From contig CALWGV010000038.1 in assembly GCA_944380185.1 (NCBI GenBank), positions 144,589 to 208,588 on the forward strand: 64,000 nucleotides of DNA, read 5' to 3'. The stretch comes from an uncultured Lachnospiraceae bacterium. GTDB lineage: Bacteria; Bacillota; Clostridia; Lachnospirales; Lachnospiraceae. Below, piece after piece: positions 7,922 through 20,196 of the stretch (its first letter is position 1; every line of letters starts with the position of its first letter). A program made the translations under genes and the position numbers. The notes beneath the pieces were generated by a model. The model was not told where the DNA came from. It did not search any database and saw nothing but the letters and a program-made list of their open reading frames with translations.

Positions 7922-9881
7922 GCATATCGCCGCCCTGGCATTCCTGAAGCCTTGCCGCCATCTTTTTGCCGTGATAGGGCGGCACGTTATTGTCATTTTC
8001 TCCGGTCTGGATATATACAGCCGGATAATGAACGCCCTCATGGACATTGTGATAAGGGGAGTAACTCTTCATGTAGCGATACATTTCCTCATCGGAAGGA
8101 TCCCCATATTCCGTCACATACATAGGGCCTCTGTCATCCTTGGCAAAATGAAGCATATCGGTGTGAGGCACCGACGCGATCACAGCCTGATACAGATCCG
8201 GCCGCCTGGTCAGAAGAGCCGTCACCAAAAGGCCGCCGTTGCTGCCGCCGATCAGCGCAATCCTGGAAGGATTCGTATAGCCCTCACGGATCAGCATTTC
8301 CGTAATGGCAATGAAGTCATCATACCCTTTTGTTTTATTCATCCGGTATCCGGCCTCATGCCATTTGGCGCCGTATTCCCCGCCTCCGCGGATAGTGCAG
8401 AGCACATAGAGGTTTCCCCGGCGTACCCAGTCGGCGATATCACCGTAATAATAGCACTGATAGGAGGGGAGCTCGCTGGCATTATATCCACCGTAGCCGT
8501 ACATCAATGTCCTGGTGTCTCCGGCAAATTTCATCCCCTTTTGATAGACCAGATAAGCTGCGGCCCGGTTGCCGTCGGGGGCCGTCACAAACTTCTGCAC
8601 CACCTCTATGTCGGAGATCTCTTCATCCCCTTCCCGGTACACGGCAGTGAGCGTTTCTCCGGCCATGTCCAGACAGACAACAGAGGGCGGCACGGTGAAG
8701 GACTGGTAGCTCAGATAGACTCTCCCCTTCTCCCGCCACACGCTCTCGATCCGGCCCATGCTGTAAGCGCCGAAATCCCCGTAGCGGCACGGCGTCTCCG
8801 GCCGGCTCAAGAAGTTGCCGTCGGCATCGTAGATGGAAAGCACCGCATTCACATCTTCCAGGGCGACCACCGCAAGCTTGCCTCCGGCCACGACAGCGGT
8901 CTTCAGAATCTGACGGCTCTCCGGGATAATCACCCGTCCATTCTCCATATCATCCGATGTCTTCTCCACCGCAATAATCCGGCCAAAGGGAGCCTCTTCA
9001 TCGGTGAGAAAATAGTGGCAGTCTCCCTCCGTCCCGATATAATGACAGTCCGCCGCTCCATCATGCCGGTAGATATGTACACCACCGCTCCCAGTCTCGA
9101 TACGCACGAGCTCCTTGTCATGATAGTCTACCCAGACCTGAGCAAACAGCTCCTCGCCTGTATCCGAAAGAGTCAGCATAATCAGCACCGACGGCTCTGT
9201 GTACTCATAGAGGACTGTACTCTCTCCCGTCCTCATGTCCAGGGCACAGACGCGATTGCGCGCAATCTGCCTGCGGCGGTCCACACAGGCATCCGAATAA
9301 TACAGGATACTCCCATCCCTGTTCCAGGCATGGCTGAAAATTCCGTCGAGCCTAAAGAGGATTTCTTTCGTCTCCCAGTTGCAGACCACGCTGGAAGGCC
9401 TGTCTGCTCCGGGATAAAGCACCTCAAATGCACCGACATGCGGATCCGAAGGATTGAAAGCCATCTCATAGATATGGGCCGCCGGATCGAAGTCCTCCGC
9501 CGTCATGATCGTCCTCTGCTCGGTAAAATTTTCATCCAGCATGACGAAGCTTTCTTTCCCCGCGTCATCCCGTTTGAGAGCCGCAAAGTTTTCCCCGGAC
9601 ATGGCAAAGCTGCGGTAGGAGGGTTTCTTCTTTTCCTGGCGCAGCCTGTCCATCTCCTTTTCCAGCTCATCGCCAAAGCTGGCAAAGAAGGCATCTGTAC
9701 ACTCGTGCTCCCGCCTGACCCAGTCGAGAACCTCCGGATCCTTTCCTTTTTCAAGCCATGCGTAAGGGTCTATCACGGTCTCTCCGTGATAGACCTCGCT
9801 GTATTCTTTCTTTTGTGTCTCAGGATAATTCCATCTGCTCAATCTGCGCACCTTCCCTTCTGTCGCTGTCGTTTTCTTCAT
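7800..9881 (-). CDS. prolyl oligopeptidase family serine peptidase (S9A)
   Basis: The product has up to 693 residues. The N-terminal signature YPETQKKEYSEVYHGETVIDPYAWLE and seven-bladed propeller region are followed by an alpha/beta hydrolase domain. The catalytic triad is visible: Ser in GGSNGGLL (about 546), Asp in GENDNNVPP (about 628) and His in GSHDTGTGED (about 663). There is no signal peptide, so it cuts short proline-containing peptides in the cytoplasm. ATG at 9881 has no ribosome site; a TTG 39 nt inside (9842) has GGGAAGG 8 nt before it and may be the true start. It is the last gene of the beta-glucoside operon, 34 nt after the GH1 gene, an unusual partner. Confidence 0.9.
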   Translation of the reverse strand: MKKTTATEGKVRRLSRWNYPETQKKEYSEVYHGETVIDPYAWLEKGKDPEVLDWVRREHECTDAFFASFGDELEKEMDRLRQEKKKPSYRSFAMSGENFAALKRDDAGKESFVMLDENFTEQRTIMTAEDFDPAAHIYEMAFNPSDPHVGAFEVLYPGADRPSSVVCNWETKEILFRLDGIFSHAWNRDGSILYYSDACVDRRRQIARNRVCALDMRTGESTVLYEYTEPSVLIMLTLSDTGEELFAQVWVDYHDKELVRIETGSGGVHIYRHDGAADCHYIGTEGDCHYFLTDEEAPFGRIIAVEKTSDDMENGRVIIPESRQILKTAVVAGGKLAVVALEDVNAVLSIYDADGNFLSRPETPCRYGDFGAYSMGRIESVWREKGRVYLSYQSFTVPPSVVCLDMAGETLTAVYREGDEEISDIEVVQKFVTAPDGNRAAAYLVYQKGMKFAGDTRTLMYGYGGYNASELPSYQCYYYGDIADWVRRGNLYVLCTIRGGGEYGAKWHEAGYRMNKTKGYDDFIAITEMLIREGYTNPSRIALIGGSNGGLLVTALLTRRPDLYQAVIASVPHTDMLHFAKDDRGPMYVTEYGDPSDEEMYRYMKSYSPYHNVHEGVHYPAVYIQTGENDNNVPPYHGKKMAARLQECQGGDMPILLRVLPHGSHDTGTGEDHYRTMAERRIFLDWALGQEGK

Positions 9882-9915
9882 TATAAGCTATTCTGCGCAA
9901 ATTGCAAATCGTTCC

Positions 9916-12707
<2,792 letters not shown>

Positions 12708-12794
12708 GACTTATCTCCTTTACTCTTACTGTATATTGTTTTATGTTTCTACCCGACGCGCGGCACTGCCGCGTCATCCTGTCTTTACCCTGCT

Positions 12795-13463
12795 TTATGG
12801 ATGAGTCATCTGCCAGTCAGGACTCATCTCATCCGGGAATTTTTCCCAGGTGTCGTCCTCCGGTGGCCAAGGTACCGCACAGCGCACCTGGTCCGTCTGA
12901 TAGGCATATCGTCCAAAACCTGCCCGATCTTGCTCCTGGGTCAGGGGCGGACGGGTGTTGGTCGGGATCATACTCCGCGTCCAGCCGGCATGATATTCAT
13001 TTTTGGTCGTCCTCTGCCAGGCTCCCCACAAAATCTTCCACTGACCATCCTCTATCACATGCACCCCCGGCACCATGCCGATGGAAACGATTGCCGTGGG
13101 CGTTTCCCGGTATCGGGACAACCCTTCTATTCCCAGGGACCACCAAACCGCCCTCGCTCTTGTGTTGGTTTCGTCCACCACAATGACCGGCGTGGTCAGC
13201 GGATGGATCAGCGTATTTCCCTCCAAAGAGTCTACCACTGGCTTGAGACGCTGCTCCCGCATAGATTTTACATCCACACCAGGATGCTTTACGGCATTCA
13301 GCTCCCTGCGCTGCTCACCGATATGCTGATCGTCGTGGAAAATCGCCGCATTTCCTCTCAGGTTCTGTATCTGCCACAGAGACATAAGCCGGGCTGCTCT
13401 CTTCTCTAACTTTTCAAATTCCTCATCATCCAACAGCTCCAAATCTTCCATTGTCCAGATCAT
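12795..13463 (-). CDS. SnoaL-like (NTF2-fold) protein, paralogue 1
   Basis: The product has 222 residues, with GGGGAGG 7 nt before ATG. A helical N-terminus (LDDEEFEKLEKRAARLMSLW) is followed by a cone-shaped NTF2/SnoaL-like core: VKHPGVDV, HPLTTPVIVVDE, ARAVWWSLG, GQWKILWGAW. It shares this layout and several motifs (LTTPxIxV, VWW, WK-W) with the next gene, so the two arose by duplication. NTF2-fold members include cyclases, dehydratases, isomerases and lyases acting on small aromatic or steroid-like molecules. The enzyme activity and substrate here are unknown; placement with the PTS and GH1 genes suggests action on an aglycone. Confidence 0.7.
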   Translation of the reverse strand: MIWTMEDLELLDDEEFEKLEKRAARLMSLWQIQNLRGNAAIFHDDQHIGEQRRELNAVKHPGVDVKSMREQRLKPVVDSLEGNTLIHPLTTPVIVVDETNTRARAVWWSLGIEGLSRYRETPTAIVSIGMVPGVHVIEDGQWKILWGAWQRTTKNEYHAGWTRSMIPTNTRPPLTQEQDRAGFGRYAYQTDQVRCAVPWPPEDDTWEKFPDEMSPDWQMTHP

Positions 13464-13486
13464 CTCATCACCTCCCCTTTTCCGGC

Positions 13487-14155
13487 TCAGCGCTTATCGC
13501 GATTCAGCTCCCAATACCGATCCGCTGCGGTATAAGTCTCATAGGGCATGGGCATACAGGGGACACCGTCCCGAATACTCAAAGGGGAATAGGGGTTGTG
13601 ATAAGTCGTGGGCAGGGACATGGGGTGCATCGGCGTATTGGCGCGATTAATCATACTTAAGTCTTCCACCCAGCCTTTTTCATAGGAACAGCGGATAAAG
13701 CGGAAATAATGCAAATGCCACACCTTCCATGTCTCATCGATGCAGATAAAGTCCGCCGCTATCTGTCCCCAAAGCCACAGCGCATGAGCGCCCTCCTCAT
13801 CTGTCACCGCCCCTGCTCCTGGACACCACCAAACGCATTTGGCTGTCTGCCCATCTCCTGCCACCTCAATCATGGGCGTAGTCAGCTGCATATCCGTCAT
13901 CTCACCCGGTTTTGCCTCTCCGCCAATCAGCTGATCCACAATAGCCCGTACAGCTTCAGGACCCTCAAATCTCCCCTCATCCGCATACTCCAGTGATACG
14001 TCCTCCTTCTCCAGCGCAAAATGAGATAAGACCTGATCTCTATCATGGAAATTAAAGGCTGCGGTCAGCCGCCCCATCTCATTTTGAATCTGATGATAGG
14101 CTTCCAGTTTATTCAGCGCCAAAAGCAGCTCCTTTTTCCTCTCCTGCGTGATCAT
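13487..14155 (-). CDS. SnoaL-like (NTF2-fold) protein, paralogue 2
   Basis: The product has 222 residues. Its ATG overlaps the TGA of the upstream metallo-hydrolase gene (ATGA) and AAAGGAG precedes it. The fold is as in the neighbouring paralogue: helices (KELLLALNKLEAYHQIQNEMGRL), then FHDRDQVLSHFA, VSLEYADEGRFEGPEAVRAIV, MQLTTPMIEV, CVWWCPGAG, TWKVWHLHYFRFIR. The first of these segments is typical of SnoaL proteins. The C-terminal 50 residues hold a Pro/Tyr-rich tail ending TYTAADRYWELNRDKR. The two paralogues may form a heterodimer. The reaction is unknown. Confidence 0.7.
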   Translation of the reverse strand: MITQERKKELLLALNKLEAYHQIQNEMGRLTAAFNFHDRDQVLSHFALEKEDVSLEYADEGRFEGPEAVRAIVDQLIGGEAKPGEMTDMQLTTPMIEVAGDGQTAKCVWWCPGAGAVTDEEGAHALWLWGQIAADFICIDETWKVWHLHYFRFIRCSYEKGWVEDLSMINRANTPMHPMSLPTTYHNPYSPLSIRDGVPCMPMPYETYTAADRYWELNRDKR

Positions 14156-14862
14156 CTTGCTCCTTTCTCGGCTTTCTCAATGGCCATGCCAAAAAGCCGG
14201 GCGGCATTTTCCCCGCCATAAAAATAATAGTGTCCGGGCAGCAGCAAATCAAAATTCTCTTTTTCCAGCCGCTTCAGCGAATGCAGAAACGATTCCATAC
14301 TGAAATCCCGGCTGCCCATATAGCCCAGTTCCACATCCACCGCATCCAGGGGCGCCCTAGGCGTCACAAAGAACATATCTCCCGTGCACAGCGCTGTTTT
14401 TCCATCCACCTGAATCCGATAAGTGAGAGAACCGCTGCTGTGCCCCGGTGTTTCCAGCACATCCAGCTTCACGCCGCCCGGGAAAGAAAACCGTTCTCCC
14501 TCCCGCAGCAGCACATCCACCTTTCCGCATGTCCAGGGAGCGCCAAAGAGCTCTTCCATCTCCGGATTGCCATTTTCCACCCGATCCGCATCCACAGGAC
14601 TGGCATGGACTTTTGCTCCCAGTTCATTGATTCTCCATACATTTCCTGCATGGTCAAAATGGGAATGCGTCAGAAATACATGGGTGATCTCACCAGGGTC
14701 CATCCCCCATTCTTTCATCTGCGCAGTCATTCTCTCCCACTGTTCTGTGCGATATCCGCAGTCAATCAAAATCACTCCCCCGTCATACTGAATGGCATAG
14801 ATATTCGAATTTGTTTCATATTGCACGCCGCTTAACTGAAGCAGGTGCTCTGTGATCTTCAT
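14152..14862 (-). CDS. metallo-beta-lactamase fold hydrolase
   Basis: The product has 236 residues from ATG at 14862, preceded by GGGGAG; an ATG 12 nt further out (14874) has AGGAGG only 2 nt away. The metal motif THSHFDHAG gives HxHxDH, and later ligands are ETPGHSSGS, CTGDMFF and LPGHYYF. Zn- or Fe-dependent hydrolases of this type cut thioesters, lactones or phosphodiesters. It is the first gene of the six-gene beta-glucoside operon, divergent from an AraC activator, and is coupled to the SnoaL-like gene. A lactone or ester aglycone substrate is possible but unproven. Confidence 0.8.
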   Translation of the reverse strand: MKITEHLLQLSGVQYETNSNIYAIQYDGGVILIDCGYRTEQWERMTAQMKEWGMDPGEITHVFLTHSHFDHAGNVWRINELGAKVHASPVDADRVENGNPEMEELFGAPWTCGKVDVLLREGERFSFPGGVKLDVLETPGHSSGSLTYRIQVDGKTALCTGDMFFVTPRAPLDAVDVELGYMGSRDFSMESFLHSLKRLEKENFDLLLPGHYYFYGGENAARLFGMAIEKAEKGAR

Positions 14863-14947
14863 CCTTCTCCCCATCTCCTCCTTCTATTTCTTGTCTTTAT
14901 CATATCTTTTTCCGATTGCTTTTTCGATTACATATTGTGTGAGTTTT

Positions 14948-14989
14948 TGTCAAAAAAAGTTACCTATTCCACTGGATTTGTATTATAAT
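14948..14989. promoter_or_regulatory. divergent promoter region, MBL operon and araC-type gene
   Basis: A plus-strand -10 TATAAT lies at 14984-14989 with no good -35 box; start of transcription would be about 14996. A minus-strand TTGACA lies at 14948-14953 with only a weak -10. Both look activator-dependent, fitting control by the AraC protein. Confidence 0.45.
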
Positions 14990-15027
14990 ATGAATTAATG
15001 ATGCCAAAGGCAAAAAGGGGGAAATAC

Positions 15028-16119
15028 ATGGGATCTGAACGAAGCAACAAGATGATGCTGGTCGATGAGTTGTACCGGATTCCTGTGGCACCGGAACATC
15101 ATCTGAAAATGACATATGCTGAACTAAATGCCTGTGATCTGGATTTTGATTTTACTTCCGTGATCCGCAATGGAAGAGATTTTCATCAGATCAAGAGAGA
15201 CATCTGTCTGTCCTACCAAAAATTTCATAACGGACATTTGACCAATCTTTTTTTCTCTCACCTGACTCCGATTCACTTAGAGCTGGATGACGCAGAACTT
15301 GTCAGCTACTATTCTGACTACATCGAACTGCGCTATATCCTCTTTGGCCAGTTGGAAGTGGAAATAGAGGGGGAAATTGCGCATTTTGCAGAAAATGAGA
15401 TTTGTTTTATTAATTCCATGGCCTATCACCGGGAATCCATAAAAAATTCTGAATGCCTGTTAATTAATATTTCCATTGCACGAGATGTCCTGGGAGAAGC
15501 GTTTCTCGGAAATGTCAGCATCACTCCACTCCAGCAGTTTCTCCGCAAAAACATCATGAAGTACAGCGACCTGCAGCACTACCTGAAATTTACCCCCGAG
15601 GGGAAGGAGAAAATCGAACTGATTCAAAACTATCTCTTTCATATTACCGCCGAGGCGCGCAGCAAACAGCCCGGATACCTGGAAATCTGCCGGGGATACA
15701 TTATCCGGCTGATGGACGAGCTCGCCTTCGGTTACCGCTATAATTTTTCTCCTCAGGAGAGTGTTCTGTATGCAGAAAAAATGTTTGAATCTGTGACAGA
15801 ATATATGAAGAACAATCTGTCTTCAATACGTATGGAGTCCCTCACCCAAAATTTTCATTTTCAACCCAATTATTTTAATAATCTGATCAAAAAACACACC
15901 GGGATGACCTACTCCCAGTACCTGATCTATCTGCGAATCGAGCGGTCTAAGCTTTTACTGGAGTCCTCCAGTCTGAGCATTGAGGAGATCATGTGGATGA
16001 TCGGATATCACAATAAAGGGTTTTTCTACCGGAAATTCATAGAAAGTACGGGAATGAGTCCTTTTCGGTACCGGACAAGAAAAAAGGATTTGGATCAGGA
16101 CAAAAGCAAACAGCGCTGA
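15028..16119 (+). CDS. AraC family regulator, probable activator of the beta-glucoside operon
   Basis: The product has 363 residues. ATG at 15028 has AAGGGGG 6 nt before it; an upstream in-frame ATG at 14998 would lie at the very start of the transcript and is rejected. Residues 40-170 form a cupin-like sensor (ELRYILFGQLEVEIEGEIAH). The C-terminal 100 residues carry the double helix-turn-helix, with FHFQPNYFNNLIKKHTGMTY and IEEIMWMIGYHNKGFFYRKF followed by SPFRYR. The gene is divergent from the MBL-SnoaL-PTS-GH1 operon, whose promoter is weak, so it likely activates it on sensing the imported glycoside. Confidence 0.88.
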   Translation: MGSERSNKMMLVDELYRIPVAPEHHLKMTYAELNACDLDFDFTSVIRNGRDFHQIKRDICLSYQKFHNGHLTNLFFSHLTPIHLELDDAELVSYYSDYIELRYILFGQLEVEIEGEIAHFAENEICFINSMAYHRESIKNSECLLINISIARDVLGEAFLGNVSITPLQQFLRKNIMKYSDLQHYLKFTPEGKEKIELIQNYLFHITAEARSKQPGYLEICRGYIIRLMDELAFGYRYNFSPQESVLYAEKMFESVTEYMKNNLSSIRMESLTQNFHFQPNYFNNLIKKHTGMTYSQYLIYLRIERSKLLLESSSLSIEEIMWMIGYHNKGFFYRKFIESTGMSPFRYRTRKKDLDQDKSKQR

Positions 16120-16160
16120 CCCTTTCAAAAGAGCAGCGCTGCTGATTGACTATCCATATA

Positions 16161-18146
16161 TCATTCTGTTTTTTCCCCCAGTACAATGGCCGACTGGCCG
16201 ATCATCGTGATCTCCAGCACGCCTCCTGCCGCGGAAAATTCATCGGGAATCTGATCAAAGCCCAGAGGGGAGGTCTTCAGGAGATTTTCAAAGCGGCCGT
16301 CCGGGCTTGCCCCCGTCTTCCAGATCGGAACCGACACCCGGCGGGATTCATCGGCCACATTGACAATGACCACCACCCGGTCATCCCCCAGGCTGCGCCC
16401 ATAGGCGATCACCGGCCCGTCTGCCAGCAGCTCATGGAGAGAACCGGCCCGCAGGCTGCGGCGTCCCTTATGGAGAGCAATGGCCTCCCGGTGAAAAGAG
16501 ATAAGTCCTCTGTTCTCATATCCCCAGGGATAAGGTCTGCGGCTGTCCGGATCTGTCCATCCGCACAGTCCGGCCTCATCTCCATAGTAGAGCGTGGGCG
16601 CACCGGGCCAGGTCATCTGGATCACCACCGCCTGGTACATGGAGCTGTAGCGCACGCCTTCCGCCGCCCGGTCACCGCCCGCCGTGGCCAGTCTGCCCAC
16701 AGTGCGGTTGGTTCGGGTCAGGAAACGGGAGTGATCATGGTTGGACAGCTGATTCATGGCAATCCGGAGGCCTCGGCCCAGCCTCGGCATATTTTCGCGC
16801 ATGGCGTTCCAGAAAGCCTCGCTGTTTCCCAGAAGATCTTCGCGGAAACTATCGCTGTGCTTCTCCATCCCCGTCAGATACCAGGTCACCGGCTCCATAA
16901 AAGCGCCGTAATTCATCACCGTGTCCCACTCGTCACCGCTTATCCAGGGATAGGGATCGCTGTAATGTTCCGCCAGCACCACAGCCTCGGGATTGGCTTT
17001 TCGCACCTCGGCGCGAAACTCCTTCCAGAAGCGGTGATTGGTCTCCTGGCTGTGTCCCAGATCCGCCGCCACGTCCAGACGCCAGCCATCCACATTGTAA
17101 GGGGCGGAGACCCATTTGCGCCCGATGCGAAGCACCTCCTGCCACAGCTCCCTGCTGCCTTCATAATTGAGTTTGGGCAGCGTCTCAAACCCCCACCATC
17201 CCTCGTAGCTGTCGTTGTCCGGCCACTCGTCCCGCGCAAAGCTGAAATAGCTGCGATAGGGACTGGAAGCCGACTCATAGGCTCCGGCGGGATAGCCCTC
17301 CTGACGGCGATATATTTTCTCCCGATTCATCCACTTGTGGAAGGAACCGCAGTGATTCAGAACACCGTCGATAATCAGCCGCATACCTCTGCGGTGTATC
17401 TCCTTCACAAATGTGGCAAAGAAAGCATTGGAGGCTTCCAGATTGGCCGGGTCCGTCACACGGGTCGTATAATCTCCCTCTTTGGCGATCAGTGTGAAAT
17501 GGGGATCTACCGCGTCATAATCCTGACAGTCATACTTGTGATTAGAAGGTGAAACAAAGATGGGATTCAGATATAAGACCTCCACCCCCAGCTTGCTCAG
17601 ATAATCCAGCTTATCGAGAATACCCTGAAGATCGCCGCCGTAGAACCGATGCACGTCGAAAGACTCCGGCATATCATACCACTCCTCCACGGCCTCAGCC
17701 TCTCGCCCCACATAGCGGTATTCCCCGTCGCGCACATTATTGTAGCGGTCGCCGTCGCAGAAGCGATCCACAAAAATCTGATACATGACGGCGCCCTCCG
17801 CCCAGGAAGGCGTCTTTCTGCCGGGATTTACATGGAAAAGGGATGACTCATCCCTGCGCCCGCGAAAGCCCAGCCGGTTGTATTCCGCGCTCTCGCCGCC
17901 GTCCTCGATGACAAACCAATAGCAGAAAGCTTCCTCGCCCACAGGAAAGGACGTCTCATAATAGTCAAATATTCCTGCGCTCTCAGCCAGCCGCAGCTCA
18001 TGTTCACCGGCAGCCGTCACCAGGCGCACCCTGAGATTTTCTCCTCTGGCTGCCCGCAGCCGGAATCTGACTACCTCCCCGGGCATCGGTTCCAGCGGAA
18101 TCCGGTAGTCTTCCGTTTCATCACAAAAGATAGCTTCCCTGTTCAT
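16161..18146 (-). CDS. GH13 alpha-glycosidase (neopullulanase/cyclomaltodextrinase type)
   Basis: The product has 661 residues from ATG at 18146, preceded by AGGAGAG. An N-terminal beta domain (1-110) precedes the TIM barrel. The GH13 conserved regions are present: IIDGVLNHCG, DGWRLDVAADLGH with the nucleophile Asp (about 357), VVLAEHYSD with the acid/base Glu (about 390) and LSNHDHSRF with the transition-state Asp (about 469). MYQIFVDRFCDGD is typical of the neopullulanase/cyclomaltodextrinase group. It should degrade maltodextrins inside the cell, since no signal peptide is seen. It is monocistronic, with an extended -10 promoter and a leader hairpin. Confidence 0.92.
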   Translation of the reverse strand: MNREAIFCDETEDYRIPLEPMPGEVVRFRLRAARGENLRVRLVTAAGEHELRLAESAGIFDYYETSFPVGEEAFCYWFVIEDGGESAEYNRLGFRGRRDESSLFHVNPGRKTPSWAEGAVMYQIFVDRFCDGDRYNNVRDGEYRYVGREAEAVEEWYDMPESFDVHRFYGGDLQGILDKLDYLSKLGVEVLYLNPIFVSPSNHKYDCQDYDAVDPHFTLIAKEGDYTTRVTDPANLEASNAFFATFVKEIHRRGMRLIIDGVLNHCGSFHKWMNREKIYRRQEGYPAGAYESASSPYRSYFSFARDEWPDNDSYEGWWGFETLPKLNYEGSRELWQEVLRIGRKWVSAPYNVDGWRLDVAADLGHSQETNHRFWKEFRAEVRKANPEAVVLAEHYSDPYPWISGDEWDTVMNYGAFMEPVTWYLTGMEKHSDSFREDLLGNSEAFWNAMRENMPRLGRGLRIAMNQLSNHDHSRFLTRTNRTVGRLATAGGDRAAEGVRYSSMYQAVVIQMTWPGAPTLYYGDEAGLCGWTDPDSRRPYPWGYENRGLISFHREAIALHKGRRSLRAGSLHELLADGPVIAYGRSLGDDRVVVIVNVADESRRVSVPIWKTGASPDGRFENLLKTSPLGFDQIPDEFSAAGGVLEITMIGQSAIVLGEKTE

Positions 18147-18173
18147 TACAATCTCTCCTACAGATAGTAAAAG

Positions 18174-18197
18174 GGACAGCAATATGGATTGCTGTCC
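18174..18197 (-). other. perfect 10-bp hairpin in the GH13 leader
   Basis: Arms GGACAGCAAT and ATTGCTGTCC with a 4-nt loop, followed on the minus strand by CTTTTACT and then the ribosome site. It may be an attenuator or mRNA stabiliser. Confidence 0.5.
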
Positions 18198-18270
18198 GAT
18201 TTAGGAGAAGGTATTTCATTTTATGGGGTTTGTAAAACTAATGTATTGGGGGGGTTGTTTTACGTTATTT

Positions 18271-18279
18271 AGTATAGCA
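18271..18279 (-). promoter_or_regulatory. extended -10 promoter for the GH13 gene
   Basis: TGCTATACT on the minus strand fits TGnTATAAT; no convincing -35 is seen at 16-18 nt. The leader would be about 120 nt. Confidence 0.4.
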
Positions 18280-18339
18280 TTATTCCCCAAATAAGTGTGC
18301 ACAAACTTTACAAAAATTGCATTTTTGTTTTGTGCAGTT

Positions 18340-20169
18340 TTACTTTCCTCCCTGGTCTGCAGTAGTAAATAATGCTGCAAACTCTTCTCGTCCTACCTTC
18401 TCTTTTTGCAACAGAAGCTCCGCGCCCTTTTCCAGCACATCTTTGTGCTGTTCCAGAATTTTCTTTGCCTCTGTGTAGCACTCGTCTACAATCCGCTTTA
18501 CTTCAGCGTCGATCTCCGTGGCGATAGCCTCGCCGTAGTCTCTGGTATGTCCCAGCTCGTTGCCCAGCACAAATTCATTGTTGTTGCCGTAATGTACCAG
18601 TCCCAGTCTCTTGGACATGCCGTACTCCATCACCATCGAGCGGGCTATCTCCGTGGCCTGCCGAATATCCTGGGAAGCTCCGGTAGTGATATCGTCAAAC
18701 ACCAGCTCTTCGGCAATCCTTCCCCCCAGCGCCACCATGATATGATGAAGCATCTTCTTTCTGCTGTTGAACATCTCATCCTTGCCCGGCAGCGGCATGG
18801 TATAGCCGGCTGCACTGCCTCCGGTAGGGATGATCGAAATCGTATGCACAGGTCCCACATCCGGCAGGCACTCAAACAATATGGCATGCCCCACCTCGTG
18901 ATAAGCCGTAATCTTTTTCTCCTCCTCGGAGACCAGACGGCTGCGTTTTTCGGTGCCGATTCCCACCTTTACAAAGGCCTTTTCGATATCCGCCTGGCAG
19001 ATAAAGCGTCTGCCGGCCTGCACGGCCACAATAGCCGCCTCGTTTAAAAGATTGGACAGATCCGCTCCGGTAAATCCCGCCGTGGTCCGGGCGATCTTCT
19101 CCAGATCCACATCGTCCCCCAGAGGCTTGTTGGCGGCATGAACCTTCAGGATTTCCTCCCGGCCCCTGACATCGGGCCGGCCCACCACAATCTTCCGGTC
19201 AAAACGTCCGGGACGCAGGATTGCCGGATCCAAAATGTCCACCCGGTTAGTCGCCGCCATCACGATGATTCCCTCGTTGACGGCAAAACCGTCCATCTCT
19301 ACCAGCAGCTGGTTCAGCGTCTGCTCTCTCTCGTCATGGCCGCCGCCCAGCCCGCTGCCGCGCCTTCTGGCCACGGCGTCGATCTCATCGATAAAAATGA
19401 TGCAGGGAGCGTTTCTCTTGGCCTCCTCAAACAGATCGCGGACACGGGACGCGCCGACGCCGACGAACATCTCCACAAAGTCTGAACCGGAAATACTGAA
19501 GAAGGGAACTCCCGCTTCACCGGCGATGGCTTTGGCGAGCAGTGTTTTTCCTGTGCCCGGAGGGCCCACCAGCAGAATTCCCTTGGGTATCCTGGCTCCC
19601 ATCTGCGTAAATTTCTGAGGATCTTTCAGAAAGTCGATGACTTCCCGCACCTCCTCCTTTTCTTCCTGCAGGCCCGCCACCTTGCTCAAGTCCGTTTCTC
19701 CGGCATCCTTGGCCAGTCTTGCCCGGCTTTTGCCAAAATTCATCATTTTGCTGTTGGAGCTGGCTCCCATCATCCGGCTGATGACCAAAATCATGCCGAT
19801 GACAATCAGCAGCACGCCCAGCAGAATCGGCAGCACCACCGTCATGCCCAGATCCTGCTCGGGCACCGGCTCCACCGTCACCGGGACATTGTAGGAGGCA
19901 AGAGTCTCCTGCGCTGTATTTACGTTCGACACCGCCAGCTCTGCGACGCTGCCGTCATTCAGGACAATGACGAGGGTGCCTGTGGGCACTGTGGCGGACT
20001 GCTCCACCGTCACCGAGCTCACCTCCTCCTGCTCCAGGGCCTGCTCAAACTGCTGGTTTGTGTAGGCAGGCACCTGATTCATCGCGTCCCGCATGAAAAA
20101 CATTACCAATACCATGATGATAAGCAGGGGAACCCAAAAGCTCCCCATGCCCCTCGTTTGTCTTTCCAA
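18340..20169 (-). CDS. ftsH: ATP-dependent zinc metalloprotease FtsH
   Basis: The product has 609 residues with a TTG start preceded by AAGGAG at 8 nt. Two membrane helices (about 11-26 and 108-132) flank an extracytoplasmic domain. The AAA module has Walker A GPPGTGKT (202-209), Walker B FIDEIDAV and the SRH region [20 protein letters not shown]. The zinc motif HEVGH is at about 424-428. It degrades membrane and regulatory proteins as a hexamer in the cytoplasmic membrane. It follows hpt by 27 nt, the same order as in Bacillus (tilS-hprT-ftsH). Confidence 0.97.
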   Translation of the reverse strand: MERQTRGMGSFWVPLLIIMVLVMFFMRDAMNQVPAYTNQQFEQALEQEEVSSVTVEQSATVPTGTLVIVLNDGSVAELAVSNVNTAQETLASYNVPVTVEPVPEQDLGMTVVLPILLGVLLIVIGMILVISRMMGASSNSKMMNFGKSRARLAKDAGETDLSKVAGLQEEKEEVREVIDFLKDPQKFTQMGARIPKGILLVGPPGTGKTLLAKAIAGEAGVPFFSISGSDFVEMFVGVGASRVRDLFEEAKRNAPCIIFIDEIDAVARRRGSGLGGGHDEREQTLNQLLVEMDGFAVNEGIIVMAATNRVDILDPAILRPGRFDRKIVVGRPDVRGREEILKVHAANKPLGDDVDLEKIARTTAGFTGADLSNLLNEAAIVAVQAGRRFICQADIEKAFVKVGIGTEKRSRLVSEEEKKITAYHEVGHAILFECLPDVGPVHTISIIPTGGSAAGYTMPLPGKDEMFNSRKKMLHHIMVALGGRIAEELVFDDITTGASQDIRQATEIARSMVMEYGMSKRLGLVHYGNNNEFVLGNELGHTRDYGEAIATEIDAEVKRIVDECYTEAKKILEQHKDVLEKGAELLLQKEKVGREEFAALFTTADQGGK

Positions 20170-20196
20170 ATAAGTATCTCCTTCCGATGCTAAAAC

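Noticed and set aside
14998-15027. Upstream ATG as the start of the AraC gene
   Set aside because: It would lie about 2 nt from the predicted RNA start with no ribosome site; the ATG at 15028 has AAGGGGG.
16108-16144. CAGCGCTG repeated twice after the AraC gene, as a terminator
   Set aside because: The element is self-complementary and can pair, but no T-run follows in either direction.
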